Assembly: GCF_008629675.1 (NCBI RefSeq)
Contig: NZ_VWOX01000013.1
Coordinates: 124,001-188,000, forward strand
Direction: 5' to 3'
Length of the DNA stretch: 64,000 bases
Source of the DNA: Roseiconus nitratireducens
Lineage (GTDB): Bacteria > Planctomycetota > Planctomycetia > Pirellulales > Pirellulaceae
Part shown: in pieces, positions 17,745-27,800 of the stretch
Layout: each line of letters starts with the position of its first letter
Numbering within the stretch: the first letter of the stretch is position 1
Program-made: the position numbers and the translations under genes
Notes under the pieces: model-generated
Told to the model about the DNA's origin: nothing
What the model saw: only the letters and a program-made list of their open reading frames with translations
Database searches by the model: none

Positions 17745-18171
17745 CAATTCTGAATCGGAGAAAACAAAGTGTCGATTGAATCCGCTTCTGTGGGCCTGCG
17801 GGCCGCACCTGACCGCGGCTGACGAACAGGCCCGCCAAACGCTATGCTGAGTCGCCCAACGTGATGCACGTGCGGTCTTGTGTGAACCGGTTCCGTCAAC
17901 GTTCCGATCCGCCGGACCGTCGCGGCAGGGAGGTTCACGAGTCGACATCGGCTGTCGGTGAAATCATCGAGCGGCGTCAAACTGCTGCCACACATCCGCC
18001 TGAATTGCCGATCGGCAGCCACACGCGGCCCAGGATGGCTGGTCGCGGCCGGCCGCACCCCGCACATTCGTCCGTCGGTACCGCATCCGGATACGAACGT
18101 TGTTCGGATGCGAACGGTGAACCGTCGGCACCGACGACCGCCACCGACCCTGGCTTTGTCCCCTCAAGATA
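17745..18171. other. Divergent intergenic region, 427 bp
   Basis: This region lies between the divergent oxidase subunit III gene and the GNAT-recO-folP run, so it should hold both promoters. I see no clear -35/-10 pair, hairpin or conserved repeat. Confidence 0.5.
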
Positions 18172-19140
18172 ATGATTGCCCGATCAAAATCGATGAGCGA
18201 AATTCGAGACTTCTGCAATTCCGATCTTCCCGATTTGACGCGGGTATGGAGCGAACATTGGACGGCCGCCGGATCGCCTCCCCCGATCAGCTCCACGATC
18301 ATCGAGCGTGCCGTTTTGTCGCGGACGTTTTTTTCCAAAAACGAGCTCTTGGTGGCTTCGGTGGAGGGCCAGGTCGAGGGGTGGTGCCACCTGAGTTGTC
18401 TCCGCGACGATCTTGCCTCGACGGACGTCCCCGCCCCGGCAGTGCTGTCGGCAATCTGTTTTACGCACGCCGGTTTGGCCTGTTGCGACGAATTGTTGTC
18501 GGCCGCCCAGGAGCGGGCCCGGCAGATGGGGTGTGAAACGATGGTGGTCGGCCCGTTGCGGGACCAAAGTTGCGGTTACGTCGGTCTGGCACCCATCGGC
18601 CACGGGATCGGTGTCCCCGACGTCGACGTCCGGGCGTCGTCGCTGCTGACGCGTCACGGATTCTCGCCGGCCGGGAGTTACGACCGAATGGTGGTGACCA
18701 CCACGCCGTACCGGCCGCCGGTCAGTCGCGAGATGATGCAGTTTCGTCGCACTACCCGCACCGAACGCGACGCGGTGATCCCTCAGCAGGGCCGCTACGC
18801 TTCGGCGATGTCTCACCTGGACATCGAGCACCACCGACTGATCAACCACCGCACCGGCCAGAACCTTGCCAACGTCCGGCTGTGGTTGAGCGATCCCGAG
18901 GCCCAAGTGATGAGCTGTTCCGAGGCCATCCTGGACTTGTCGCCGATCACGACCCCCGGGCAACTGACCATGCCGGAAACCTTTCTGGTTGCCGCCATGA
19001 TCCAAACCATGGCGAACCGCTGCGTGTTCCGCGTTGAAACGGCAATCAACGCGGAACACGGGCAGTTGCGCGAGCAATTGCAAGCGTTGCATTTTCAAAG
19101 CGCCCAGCGCGGCCAACGCTGGAAGAAGACGTTGAGTTGA
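18172..19140 (+). CDS. GNAT-like N-acetyltransferase family protein (tentative)
   Basis: A 322-residue cytoplasmic protein. The start may be ATG 18172 or ATG 18193 (MSEIRDFCNSDLPDLTRVWS); neither has a clear ribosome-binding site. The opening pattern (acidic/polar, then LPDLTRVWSEHW), a central VEGWCHLS strand and LLSAAQERARQMGCETMVVG followed by LLTRHGFSPAGSYDRMVV resemble the GNAT acetyl-CoA-binding layout. The first gene of the run, it is followed one base later by the TPR gene. The substrate is unknown, and the C-terminal about 120 residues do not match anything I recognise. Confidence 0.6.
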   Translation: MIARSKSMSEIRDFCNSDLPDLTRVWSEHWTAAGSPPPISSTIIERAVLSRTFFSKNELLVASVEGQVEGWCHLSCLRDDLASTDVPAPAVLSAICFTHAGLACCDELLSAAQERARQMGCETMVVGPLRDQSCGYVGLAPIGHGIGVPDVDVRASSLLTRHGFSPAGSYDRMVVTTTPYRPPVSREMMQFRRTTRTERDAVIPQQGRYASAMSHLDIEHHRLINHRTGQNLANVRLWLSDPEAQVMSCSEAILDLSPITTPGQLTMPETFLVAAMIQTMANRCVFRVETAINAEHGQLREQLQALHFQSAQRGQRWKKTLS

Positions 19141-19141
19141 G

Positions 19142-19477
19142 ATGAATCGAAAAGAAAAAATCGAAGCGATGTTGGCGGACGATCCCACCGACACTTTTTT
19201 GCGATACAGCCTGGCGATGGAATTGCGTGGCGAGGGCGACCACGAAGCCAGCTTGAAACGGCTGGACGAATTGATCCGACAGACGCCCCCCTACGTCCCC
19301 GCCTTCTTCATGTCCGCTCAGCAAATGGTCGAATTGGGGCGAGTTGATCAGGCTCGGAGCGTCCTTCGTGACGGCATCGACCAGGCCCGATTGCAAGGCG
19401 ACGCGCATGCGGCGGCGGAGATGAGCGAATTGCTGATGTCGCTGGGCGAACTGGGCGAAGAGGACGACCAGCTGTAA
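19142..19477 (+). CDS. Small tetratricopeptide-repeat protein
   Basis: A 111-residue helical protein with about two to three TPR units (FLRYSLAMELRGEGDHEASL, then PAFFMSAQQMVELGRVDQAR, then DGIDQARLQGDAHAAAEMSE). It has no signal peptide. TPR proteins are scaffolds for protein-protein contact. It starts one base after the GNAT-like stop and ends immediately before the recO start, so it is co-transcribed with both. The partner is unknown. Confidence 0.82.
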   Translation: MNRKEKIEAMLADDPTDTFLRYSLAMELRGEGDHEASLKRLDELIRQTPPYVPAFFMSAQQMVELGRVDQARSVLRDGIDQARLQGDAHAAAEMSELLMSLGELGEEDDQL

Positions 19478-20236
19478 ATGGCGGCTGAGCAAACCACGGC
19501 GATCGTGATCCGGGCAATCGAATTCAGCGAGACCAGCCTGGTGGTGACCCTATTGACTCGGGAGTTTGGGCAAGTTGCGGCGTTGGCCAAGGGGGCCCGG
19601 CGGCCGAAGAGTTCCTTCGAAGGCGCGCTTGACCTGCTGGCGGTTTGTCGTGTAGTGCTGATTCGGAAATCCAGTGATGCGCTCGATCTTTTGACCGAGG
19701 CAAAGCTGCAACGCCGTTTTCGCGGCGCCGAAAAGTCTCTCGAACGCCTGTACGCGGGGTACTACATCGCCGAGATGTTGCGACTGCTGACCGACAATCA
19801 CGATCCCCACCCGGGGCTCTACGATCTGACCCTCGATGCGCTCGGGCAAATCGACGGATCGGGGAACACCGCGCTGGCACTGTTGGGGTTTGACACGGCA
19901 GCCCTGCGATTGCTGGGGCATGCGCCCTCGACGCGTCAGTGCGTCGATTGCGGCCAGGTGGTCCGCGGCGCCCGTCGCGTGGCGTTCGCACCGATCGCCG
20001 GCGGCGTGGTGTGTGAGACATGCCGTTCAAGGCAACACAGCATCTTGAATGTCCACGCGGCGACGATCGAACACCTGGAACGGTTGCTGGCCCCGCACAC
20101 GCGGATCCCGGTTCAGGTTCCCTCGGCGGTTTATCGGGAGATGCGCGGTTTGGTCAGCCGATACATCCAAGCAATCCTCGGCTTGAAGCCCAGGATGCAG
20201 TCATTTTTGCCCGCCCGGATGGAACCGGTCGAATGA
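19478..20236 (+). CDS. recO: DNA repair protein RecO
   Basis: A 252-residue RecO homologue. It has an N-terminal OB fold (TAIVIRAIEFSETSLVVTLL, then EFGQVAALAKGARRPKS), a helical domain (LERLYAGYYIAEMLRLLTDN) and a four-cysteine zinc site (CVDCG and CETCR). RecO anneals single strands and, with RecR, loads RecA on gaps in the RecFOR pathway. The length is normal. The start codon follows the TPR stop with no gap, and the stop overlaps the next start as ATGA. Confidence 0.95.
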   Translation: MAAEQTTAIVIRAIEFSETSLVVTLLTREFGQVAALAKGARRPKSSFEGALDLLAVCRVVLIRKSSDALDLLTEAKLQRRFRGAEKSLERLYAGYYIAEMLRLLTDNHDPHPGLYDLTLDALGQIDGSGNTALALLGFDTAALRLLGHAPSTRQCVDCGQVVRGARRVAFAPIAGGVVCETCRSRQHSILNVHAATIEHLERLLAPHTRIPVQVPSAVYREMRGLVSRYIQAILGLKPRMQSFLPARMEPVE

Positions 20237-21570
20237 AATCAAATCGAAACAAAGCTCGTTCATCAACCGGTAACGTCTTGGGATGGACCAGTACCAGTTT
20301 GCTGCTGCTGTCTCTCGGCTGCACGTCGGTCACTGCTCCTGGCGGCGCGGGCCCTGGCGGAATGGGCCGTTGGTGGCCCGGTTGGCCCTCGGCAAACAGT
20401 CAGGGTCCCCAAGGTTCCGCAGCCGATGTTGCCGAGACGAGCGAACCGGTCGATGATCGCCCCTTGGTCCAGCGGATTCCGACGCCAACTCGGTTGGTCG
20501 GGTACGTGACCGGAAAAGCTGAAAACACGACCAAGGCGAAGGAACTGTATCGCAAGGGCGATGCAATCTTCCGCCAGGCCCAAAACGCGTCCGAGAAAGA
20601 ACGTATCGCCTTGTTTGGGAAGGCGGCCGATCACTTCGCCGATGCGGGCGATGCGGCGCCGGGGTCCGCTTTGCAACAGGATGCGCTGTACATGCAAGGC
20701 GAATCGCTGTTCTTCGCCAACGATTTGAACGGGGCCCGAGACGCGTTTGAAACGTTGCAGAAAGAGTTCCCGCGGAACCGCCACAGCGATCGTGTCGCGG
20801 CCCGCCTATTCACGATCAGCCAGTACTGGATCGAAACTTCCAAGGCCGGTGCCGACGCCTGGTACAAAGTCAATCTGTTCGACAAGACGCGACCGCTGAT
20901 GGACCACGACGGCCACGCCGTCAAAGTGCTGGACCAGATCCGCTACGACGATCCGACCGGCAAGCTGGCCGATGATGCCACCATGGCTGCCGCGGCCGAG
21001 CACATTCGCAACGAACGCTACGAGCAGGCCGATGAATTCCTGACCGACCTCCGCGAGACCTTCACCGACAGCAATCACCAGTTCCTGGCGCACATGTTGG
21101 GGATTCGTTGCAAGCTGGAAATCTATGCCGGGCCCCAATACGGCGAACGGGTCTTGGAGGAAGCCGCGGATCTGGTCGATCAAACCCGCCAGCGTTTCCC
21201 GGCCGAGTTGAGGGAGCAGAAATACGCCGACATCCTGGCCCGCGCGGCGGCCGAAATCGAGTTCCACCAAGCAGAGAAATTGGCGTTCCGGGCCCGGTTG
21301 CGTGGAAAGCAACGGGAGTTCGGGGCATCGCGTGAGATCTATCGAAAATTGCTTCGCGACTTCCCCAACACGCCCCAGGCGGAAGAGGCCCGAGAAGCTC
21401 TGGCGGAGATCGACGGGCTTCCGGACAGTCCCACCCAAAAGCTGGCGTTTCTGACCAAGCTGTTCCCCGACAGCAAGCAGAGCACGCCGTTGGAAACGGT
21501 CCAATCGCAGTCGGGCGACGATGCCTCCGAACCCGATACCGAGTCGAACAACGGCACCATCCTGCGATGA
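20233..21570 (+). CDS. bamD: BamD-like outer-membrane assembly lipoprotein
   Basis: A 445-residue lipoprotein. ATG 20233 overlaps the recO stop by four bases. The signal ends in a lipobox (LLLLSLGC). A Gly/Trp-rich linker follows, then TPR-like helices: KELYRKGDAIFRQAQ, QDALYMQGESLFFANDLNGA, YEQADEFLTDLRETF and REIYRKLLRDFPNTPQAEEA. BamD is the TPR lipoprotein of the BAM complex that inserts barrel proteins in the outer membrane. This one is longer than the usual about 245 residues, with an extended middle, so 'BamD-like' is the safe call. The next gene encodes an LptE-like lipoprotein, which supports an envelope role. Confidence 0.8.
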   Translation: MKSNRNKARSSTGNVLGWTSTSLLLLSLGCTSVTAPGGAGPGGMGRWWPGWPSANSQGPQGSAADVAETSEPVDDRPLVQRIPTPTRLVGYVTGKAENTTKAKELYRKGDAIFRQAQNASEKERIALFGKAADHFADAGDAAPGSALQQDALYMQGESLFFANDLNGARDAFETLQKEFPRNRHSDRVAARLFTISQYWIETSKAGADAWYKVNLFDKTRPLMDHDGHAVKVLDQIRYDDPTGKLADDATMAAAAEHIRNERYEQADEFLTDLRETFTDSNHQFLAHMLGIRCKLEIYAGPQYGERVLEEAADLVDQTRQRFPAELREQKYADILARAAAEIEFHQAEKLAFRARLRGKQREFGASREIYRKLLRDFPNTPQAEEAREALAEIDGLPDSPTQKLAFLTKLFPDSKQSTPLETVQSQSGDDASEPDTESNNGTILR

Positions 21571-22181
21571 TCCCCGCGACACGCTTCGCACCGACACTCC
21601 CTGCTCGCGCCGGATCCCTTCTTCGGGCAACGGCGTCTTGCACCCGGCCAGCCGCGTGGCGTGCGGTCGTGTCGTTTCTGACCGTGTGCTGGTTCGCAAG
21701 CGTCTGCGGGTGTGCCGCTTACCAGTTCGGGGCGTCCGCCCTGTATCCGCCGGGGATCGCGACGGTCCACGTGCCGGTGGTTCGAAACGAAACCTTTCGG
21801 CCGGACCTGGGAATCCGTCTGACCGAGGCGTTGGTCAAAGAGATCGAACAGAGAACCCCGTACAAAGTCGTCAGCAATCCGAATGCGGATTCGGTGCTGC
21901 GTTGCACAATTGTTTATGAATCCAAAAGCGTGTTGACCGAAACGGAGAACGACGATCCGCGGGCGCTCGACGCGACCGTTTCCGTGGCTGCGAATTGGAC
22001 GGCTCGGGACGGACGTCGGTTGATGATGAACAGCCTGGCAACGGGCCAAGACGACGCGACCGGTTTCAGCCAGAGTGTTCGCTTCGTCCCGGAGGCGGGA
22101 CAGTCGATCAGCACGGCGACCCAGGACGCGATCGATCAGTTGGCCCGACGGATCGTTTCCCAGATGGAAAACCGCTGGTGA
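21567..22181 (+). CDS. lptE: LptE-like lipoprotein (LPS assembly)
   Basis: A 204-residue lipoprotein. Its ATG overlaps the bamD-like stop by four bases. After a long basic leader, the hydrophobic segment ends in a lipobox (FASVCGC). The mature part shows the LptE pattern: YQFGASALYPPGIATVHVPV, then RLTEALVKEIEQRTPYKVVS, and C-terminal DAIDQLARRIVSQMENRW. LptE plugs the LptD barrel that delivers lipopolysaccharide to the outer surface. The family diverges strongly in sequence, so the call rests on length, lipobox and pattern. Confidence 0.8.
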   Translation: MIPATRFAPTLPARAGSLLRATASCTRPAAWRAVVSFLTVCWFASVCGCAAYQFGASALYPPGIATVHVPVVRNETFRPDLGIRLTEALVKEIEQRTPYKVVSNPNADSVLRCTIVYESKSVLTETENDDPRALDATVSVAANWTARDGRRLMMNSLATGQDDATGFSQSVRFVPEAGQSISTATQDAIDQLARRIVSQMENRW

Positions 22182-23104
22182 ACGATCCGGACCGATCCCA
22201 AGCGGTGCCGCCGAATCCGTCCACGAATCTGTCCGCGGGGCCGACCAAGGGCAAGACCTGGCAATTGGCTCGGCGGTCGCTGGTCATCGAGGGCCGGCCA
22301 TTGGTGATGGGGATTCTGAATGTCACGCCGGACAGCTTCTCTGACGGCGGCCAGCACCTGCAAGCCCGGCACGCCATCCAGGTCGCGCTGCAGATGCAGT
22401 CGGATGGGGCCGACATCATCGACATCGGCGGGGAGAGCACGCGGCCGTACAGCGACATCGTTGGCGTGCAGGAGGAATGCGATCGAGTCTTGCCGGTGAT
22501 GGAAGGACTGCGGTCATCGTTGTCGATTCCGATCAGCATCGACACCCGCAAAGCGGCGGTTGCCCGAGCCGCGATCGCCGCGGGAGCGGAAATCGTCAAC
22601 GACGTGTCGGGGCTGCAAGGCGATCCGGAAATGCTTGAGGTGGCTCGGTCCACCGGTGTCGGCGTCTGCGTGATGCACATGCAGGGAACGCCGCAAACGA
22701 TGCAGGATGCGCCGACTTACCGAGACGTGGTTGAGGAGATCCTGCGTTATCTACAGCTTCGGTTTGAATCTTGCGTGGAAGCGGGGATCGCAGCGCAACG
22801 AATCTGTCTGGACCCGGGCATCGGTTTCGGAAAAACGCATCAGCACAACTTGGATCTGATCCGATCGGTCGGCCGCTTCGCCGCGTTGCCGGCACCGATC
22901 CTGATCGGCCATTCACGCAAAGGCTTCATCGGGAAAGTTTTGGGCGACAAGGAGGCCGATCGCACGGCCGCGACGCTGGGGGTGACGTTGGCGGTGGCGG
23001 CGGCCGGCGCCGACGTCGTGCGGGTGCACGATGTCCGCCCCACGGTGGAGGCGCTGCGGTTGTTTGAAGCTAGCGGCGCGTTGCAGCGTCGCCCGGGAAG
23101 CTAG
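22178..23104 (+). CDS. folP: Dihydropteroate synthase
   Basis: A 308-residue enzyme that condenses p-aminobenzoate with a pterin pyrophosphate in folate synthesis. It has all family marks: MGILNVTPDSFSDGG, DIIDIGGESTRP, ISIDTRKAAVA, CVMHMQGTPQTM, DPGIGFGKT, LIGHSRKGFIG and the closing VRVHDV. I chose GTG at 22178, which overlaps the lptE stop as GTGA; the upstream frame is open but overlaps lptE. This continues the chain of overlaps from recO. Its stop codon TAG shares bases 22102-22104 of the CTAG motif one kilobase on (23101-23104) with the opposite-strand desaturase stop. Confidence 0.96.
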   Translation: MNDPDRSQAVPPNPSTNLSAGPTKGKTWQLARRSLVIEGRPLVMGILNVTPDSFSDGGQHLQARHAIQVALQMQSDGADIIDIGGESTRPYSDIVGVQEECDRVLPVMEGLRSSLSIPISIDTRKAAVARAAIAAGAEIVNDVSGLQGDPEMLEVARSTGVGVCVMHMQGTPQTMQDAPTYRDVVEEILRYLQLRFESCVEAGIAAQRICLDPGIGFGKTHQHNLDLIRSVGRFAALPAPILIGHSRKGFIGKVLGDKEADRTAATLGVTLAVAAAGADVVRVHDVRPTVEALRLFEASGALQRRPGS

Positions 23105-24117
23105 CGTGCCATCGATTTGGGGCGAACGACGTCTTTGACGAGCCCGACCTTTTCCATCAGTTGGATGACTCGCCAGGACATGTCGAATTCCCACCAGCGG
23201 TGTCCGTGAGCGGCAGCACGCGGTTCGGCGTGGTGATTGTTATGCCAACCTTCTCCGTGGCTAATCAGAGCCACCAGCCAGTTGTTGCGGCTACCGTCGC
23301 GGGTTTCGTAGTTGCGATAGCCAAAGAAGTGGGCCAGGGAGTTGACCGCCCAGGTGCCGTGCAAGACGAACACCGTTCGCACCGCGACGGCCCACACGTA
23401 GTAGCTGGCCGCGTACTTGGCGGCTCCGGCGGGTCCATCGACGAAGAAGCCGACGATCGCGCCGAGCAACGTGATCAACAAAGCGTGAGCGAGAAAAACG
23501 ACGAACCATCCGCCGCGTCGCTCCAGTCGCAGGTAGAACGGATCACGCAGCAGGTCGCGGACGTAGCGTTCGTAGTGGCTGGTCCGATCCAGATCGCGGT
23601 TGCGAACGACGACCCAGCCGACGTGGCCCCACAGAAAACTGACCAGCGGCGAATGGGGGTCGGGTTGGTGATCGCTGTGCTGATGGTGCATGCGGTGAAT
23701 TGCGACCCAACGAGCCGGCGAATCTTGCAGGTTGCACATCCCCAGAATTGCCAACCCGTGTTCCAGCCATTTGGGACAGGTGAATCCGCGATGTGTCAGC
23801 AAGCGATGGTAGCCGATGGTGATTCCCATCATCCCGAACACGAAGTGGCCGGCCACCGCCAGCACGAAACCCGACCAGGTGAACAGCCAGGGCACGAAGG
23901 CCAACAGCGCGACCAGATGCACAAAACCCAGGACCGCCAGGTACTCCCACAGGATCCGGACCGGTTGCGTCTGTTCGGGATGGGGCAAACGCTGGGGGTC
24001 GATCGCCGGGACCTGGTCGATCGTCGTCTCGCCGGCGGCCGGGATCTCCACCGTCGGAGTGTCGACCGGTTGAGGACGCCCTTGGTCGGGCGTGGTGGGG
24101 GCATCTGCGGTGGACAT
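23101..24117 (-). CDS. Acyl-CoA/acyl-lipid delta-9-type fatty acid desaturase
   Basis: A 338-residue membrane di-iron desaturase. The three histidine boxes are HRLLTH, HRMHH and HNNHH, with hydrophobic segments between (FVHLVALLAFVPWLFTWSGF, YAASYYVWAVAVRTVFVLHG). It introduces a double bond into membrane fatty acids using oxygen and an electron donor. The N-terminal about 45 residues are a Pro/Thr-rich tail. The gene is convergent with folP: the palindrome CTAG at 23101-23104 supplies both stop codons, so there is no intergenic space. Confidence 0.92.
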   Translation of the reverse strand: MSTADAPTTPDQGRPQPVDTPTVEIPAAGETTIDQVPAIDPQRLPHPEQTQPVRILWEYLAVLGFVHLVALLAFVPWLFTWSGFVLAVAGHFVFGMMGITIGYHRLLTHRGFTCPKWLEHGLAILGMCNLQDSPARWVAIHRMHHQHSDHQPDPHSPLVSFLWGHVGWVVVRNRDLDRTSHYERYVRDLLRDPFYLRLERRGGWFVVFLAHALLITLLGAIVGFFVDGPAGAAKYAASYYVWAVAVRTVFVLHGTWAVNSLAHFFGYRNYETRDGSRNNWLVALISHGEGWHNNHHAEPRAAAHGHRWWEFDMSWRVIQLMEKVGLVKDVVRPKSMAR

Positions 24118-24239
24118 CGCGTCTGGAGTGGGTGGCGAACAGGGAGCGAGTGAGTGGCCGAGGACCCTCGGTGGAGCGAGCCTAAGTCGCCCGCACAGCC
24201 TAGGTTAACTGGAAACAGGTGCGGGAGGCCAAATGCCAC

Positions 24240-24273
24240 AAAAAAACCGCCTGCGAGGGGATCTCGCCGGCGG
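24240..24273 (-). terminator. Intrinsic terminator for the small basic protein gene
   Basis: Read on the minus strand, a stem of CCGCC-GGCGAG pairs with CTCGC-AGGCGG (one internal mismatch, 5-base loop) and is followed by seven T residues. It lies 63 bp past the small basic protein stop and before the desaturase start, so it should end that short transcript. Confidence 0.85.
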
Positions 24274-24335
24274 CCCATACAGTTCTCACCAATCCCGAAG
24301 TCGTCGGTCGGGACCAAGGAGCGTGGAATCGAAGA

Positions 24336-24539
24336 CTATTTCTTGTCTTCTTCCTTCTTGACCTTCTTCTTCTTCTTCAACGAGACCTTCATCACGCGAA
24401 CCTTGGGCATGCCCAGGATATTATCGTCTTCGTTGAACTTGTCCAATCGTTGCAATTGGGCGATCCGCTCGGCTCGGGTCAGCACGTTCCGCGTTTTGAT
24501 CGCCCCGGCACGCACTTTCAGGCTGCGATCGAGCGTCAT
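24336..24539 (-). CDS. Small basic protein of the PVC group
   Basis: A 67-residue, very basic protein with a conserved core (MTLDRSLKVRAGAIKTRNVL, then TRAERIAQLQRLDKF) and a Lys-rich tail (KKKKKVKKEEDKK). It matches the 'small basic protein' family conserved in planctomycetes, verrucomicrobia and chlamydiae. Its function is not established; charge and size suggest RNA or ribosome contact. It has its own strong terminator, consistent with a highly expressed single gene. Confidence in the family is good; in function, low. Confidence 0.8.
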   Translation of the reverse strand: MTLDRSLKVRAGAIKTRNVLTRAERIAQLQRLDKFNEDDNILGMPKVRVMKVSLKKKKKVKKEEDKK

Positions 24540-24740
24540 GATAGCTTCCTCGGGGGGAGGGAATGTTGGCGAAGGGGTTGTTCAGGGCCGCGAAGATTAA
24601 TGGTTGGGGGCAAAATCCGCAAGGTTGTGGGCGAGTTTTTTTGGGCCTGCAAGCGGCGGTCGGCCGCTTTTGGGCCGCGCCGGCCGGGGGTGGTTGTGGC
24701 CCTCCCTGTCCGACCGCAGGTCGGGCGACCGGATGTCGCC

Positions 24741-24832
24741 AGCCCAGTCAGTGGCCGGCCCAGTCGGTCAGTGGCCAGCCCGGTCAGTCGTTGGCCAACT
24801 GAGTGAGTCGTTGGCCAGCCCGGTCAGCGGGA
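24741..24832. repeat. Degenerate tandem repeat, about 20-bp unit, 4-5 copies
   Basis: Units of the form CAGTC(A/G)GT-GGCCAGCC recur at about 24745, 24761, 24781, 24801 and 24821. The array runs into the last codons of the DUF11 gene (stop at 24824), so the repeat and the gene's 3' end share sequence. Confidence 0.65.
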
Positions 24833-27800
24833 CAGGAACAACCGCTTGTTCAGCAGACGGGGTGCCCGGATGATCACGCTGGTCTGGTCGTCTTCCTGTT
24901 CGATTCCGTTGTCGGGTGTACTGTCCACGTCGAACTCGTTGGCAGCGACCAATTCGATGGGCACGTTTTTGATGCCGCGTTGGTCGATGCGGACATTCAG
25001 GACCAACCGGGTCGCCGATCCGGCCGGCACGTCGCCGACGATCCAGCGTCCGGTGTTGCTGTTGTAGGTTCCGCTTTGAGGCTGGCTGCTGACCAGCGTC
25101 AATCCGTCCGGCAATAGCACGGAGAACTCCACGCCGGTGGCGTCGGAGGGGCCTTCGTTGGACGCCGTGAAGCTCAACTGGATGGTGTCGCCTTCCAGCG
25201 GCGCGTCGTCACTGACCGATCCGGTAACGGACACATCCACCACGCGGGGTGTGACCGTGATCGAGGCGATGTCGTCTTCGTCCATCGCGCCGTTGCCCGG
25301 TGTGCTATCCGGATCGATCTGGCGGGTCTGGATGATCTCGGCCACATTGGTCGACGGTTCGGCACTCGTCACGGCGGTGACGATCCGCAGGGTTTGGGGC
25401 GATCCCATCGGGATGCTGGGGATCATCCACTGCCCGGTCTCCGGATCGTAGGTTCCGGTCGAGGGATCCGCCGAGATGAACCGCAGGCCGGGCGGCAGGG
25501 GATCGTTCACGATCACGCCGGTGGCCGTGTTGGGGCCGGCATTGGAGACCCGGATCGTGAACTCGAATTCTTCGGTGCGGCCGGGCGTCTCGGTGCTGGC
25601 GGTTTTTTCGATCGACAGATCCGCCACCTGGGTCATCAGCGTCACCGACGCCTGATCATCTTCCTCCGGATCGTCGTTCCCGGGAACGCTGTCGGAATCC
25701 GGTTGGTCGATGGTTTGAACCTGGGCCGTGTTGACGGCGCTGCTGATCGTTTCCACGACGGCTTCGATTTGCAGGGTTGGCGTTTCGCCGGCGGGAACCG
25801 TGCCGACATTCCAAATCCCGCTCAACGGATCGTAGCTCCCACTGCTGGGCTGGGAGGACTGGAAGGTCAGGCCCTCGGGCAACTGGTCCAAGACGGTCAC
25901 GCCGGTGGCGTCGGACGGACCGTCGTTGCTCAACGCGATTTCAAACAGCACCACGTCGCCAATGTTGGGCATGTCCTGGTCCACCTCTTTGGTCAGCGCC
26001 AAATCGACCAGTTCGGGTGACAGGGACGCACTGGCCTGGTCGTCTTCGGTGGGGTCGTCGTTGGCGGGCGTACTGTCGGGATCGAACTGGTCACTGGCGA
26101 TGATCTGCGCGACGTTGGTTTTGTCCTCGACCGAATCGACGCTGGCTTGCAGCGTCAGCGTGGCGTCTTGCCCGGCGGGCAGGGAGGGGATCGTCCAAAC
26201 GCCGTTGGACGCGTCGTAGTCGCCGTCGGTCACCGTCGATTCGGCGAGCGTCATTCCGGTGGGGATCTGGTCACGCAGCGCCACGTTGGTCGCGTCGTCG
26301 GGACCATCGTTGCGGACGCGGATGGTGAACACCACGTCGTCTCCCACGTTCGGTGTCATGTCGTCGGCGGTCTTTTCGACCGACAGGTCGGCCGTCGCGG
26401 GGGTGACCGTGGCACCGGCGATGTCATCTTCGTCCGGATCGCCGTTGCCCGGTGTGCTGTCGACATCGCGCTGGTCCGCGGCGGTGATCTCGGCGTTGTT
26501 GGTTTCGGCGACGTTGGAGTTCGCGATCGCAATCAGGTTCAAGGATTTCGAGGCATCGATTCCCAACTGTCCGACGCTCCAGATTCCGGTGTTCGGATCG
26601 TACACGCCGGACGGTTCGCTGCGGACGAAGGTCAATCCGTCAGGCAGCAGGTCGGTGACTTCGACCCCGGTGGCGGGATCCGGTCCGTCGTTGGTGACCT
26701 GCAGCGTGAAGACCACTTCATCGCCCGGATTGGGTTTGTCGGTGTTGGCGGTCTTGGTCAACGAAAGGTCGATCGACTGGGGCATCAAGGTGGCCGTAGC
26801 GCGATCGTCCTGATCCGCTTCGCCGTCGCCGGGGGTGCTGTCCGGGTCGGTCTGTCCGGCGGCGGTGACTTCGGCGATGTTGGTGATGTCTTCGGTGGTG
26901 TCCACGATCGCGTTGATGCGAAGCGTGGCGCTGCTGTTGGTGTTGACCGCGTCATCTTCGATCGTCTGGGTGTTGACGGCCGCGTTCAGGTTGGGAACCA
27001 GATCGATGCGCGGGATGTCGACTCCGGCCAACGCTTCGCCCAGGAAACGGATCTCGATGTTCAAACCGTTTGGATTGTCATTCCGCGAGACCTGACGCAA
27101 TTGAAATTGCGACGGAACAAAACCCAAGGCGACCAGCGCGTCGGCGGTTTGACCCAGGGGATCGCTTTGAAACGCCGCGATCGGACTTTGGTAGGTGGCC
27201 GGGCTATTGGCCTGGACGAAACTCACGTTTCCGGACGTGGCGTCATAGATCCCGGGACCGATCACCAGCGTTTGACGTTCGGTCGGGGCCGGCAGTTCGC
27301 CGACGGTCCAGACACCGCTGGCGGGGTTGTAGATTCCGGCCGAGACGGTGTTGGAAACGTACGTCAGTCCGGTCGGCAGCAGGTCGGTGATCTGCACACC
27401 AGTCGCATTGTCGGGACCCGAGTTGGTGACGATCAAGTCGAAAGACACCTGATCACCGGCATTGGGCCGAGGGTCGCCGACCACCAATTTTTGCAGCGAC
27501 AGGTCGGCCGATTCGGTGGTGAAGCCGACGGAAGCCTGGTCATCTTCGGTGGGGACGTTGTTGTCGGGCGTGCTGTCGGTGTCACGTTGGTCGGCCGCGA
27601 TGACTTCGGCACGATTGGTCCCCATCCCGATCGAATCGACGCGCGTGCGGATGGTCAGGGTGACCGGATCGTTCAGGCCGACCGTGCCGATGTTCCAGAC
27701 ACCGGTCGAGCGGTTGTAGCTTCCACGCGACGGGGTTTCCGACAATGGAGTGACGCCCTCGGGAAGTGTTTCTTCGACCAGGACCCCGGTGGCGACATCG

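Noticed and set aside
18172..19194. Minus-strand open frame opposite the GNAT-like gene
   Set aside because: It is a shadow. The plus-strand gene fits tightly with its neighbours (1-bp gap to the TPR gene).
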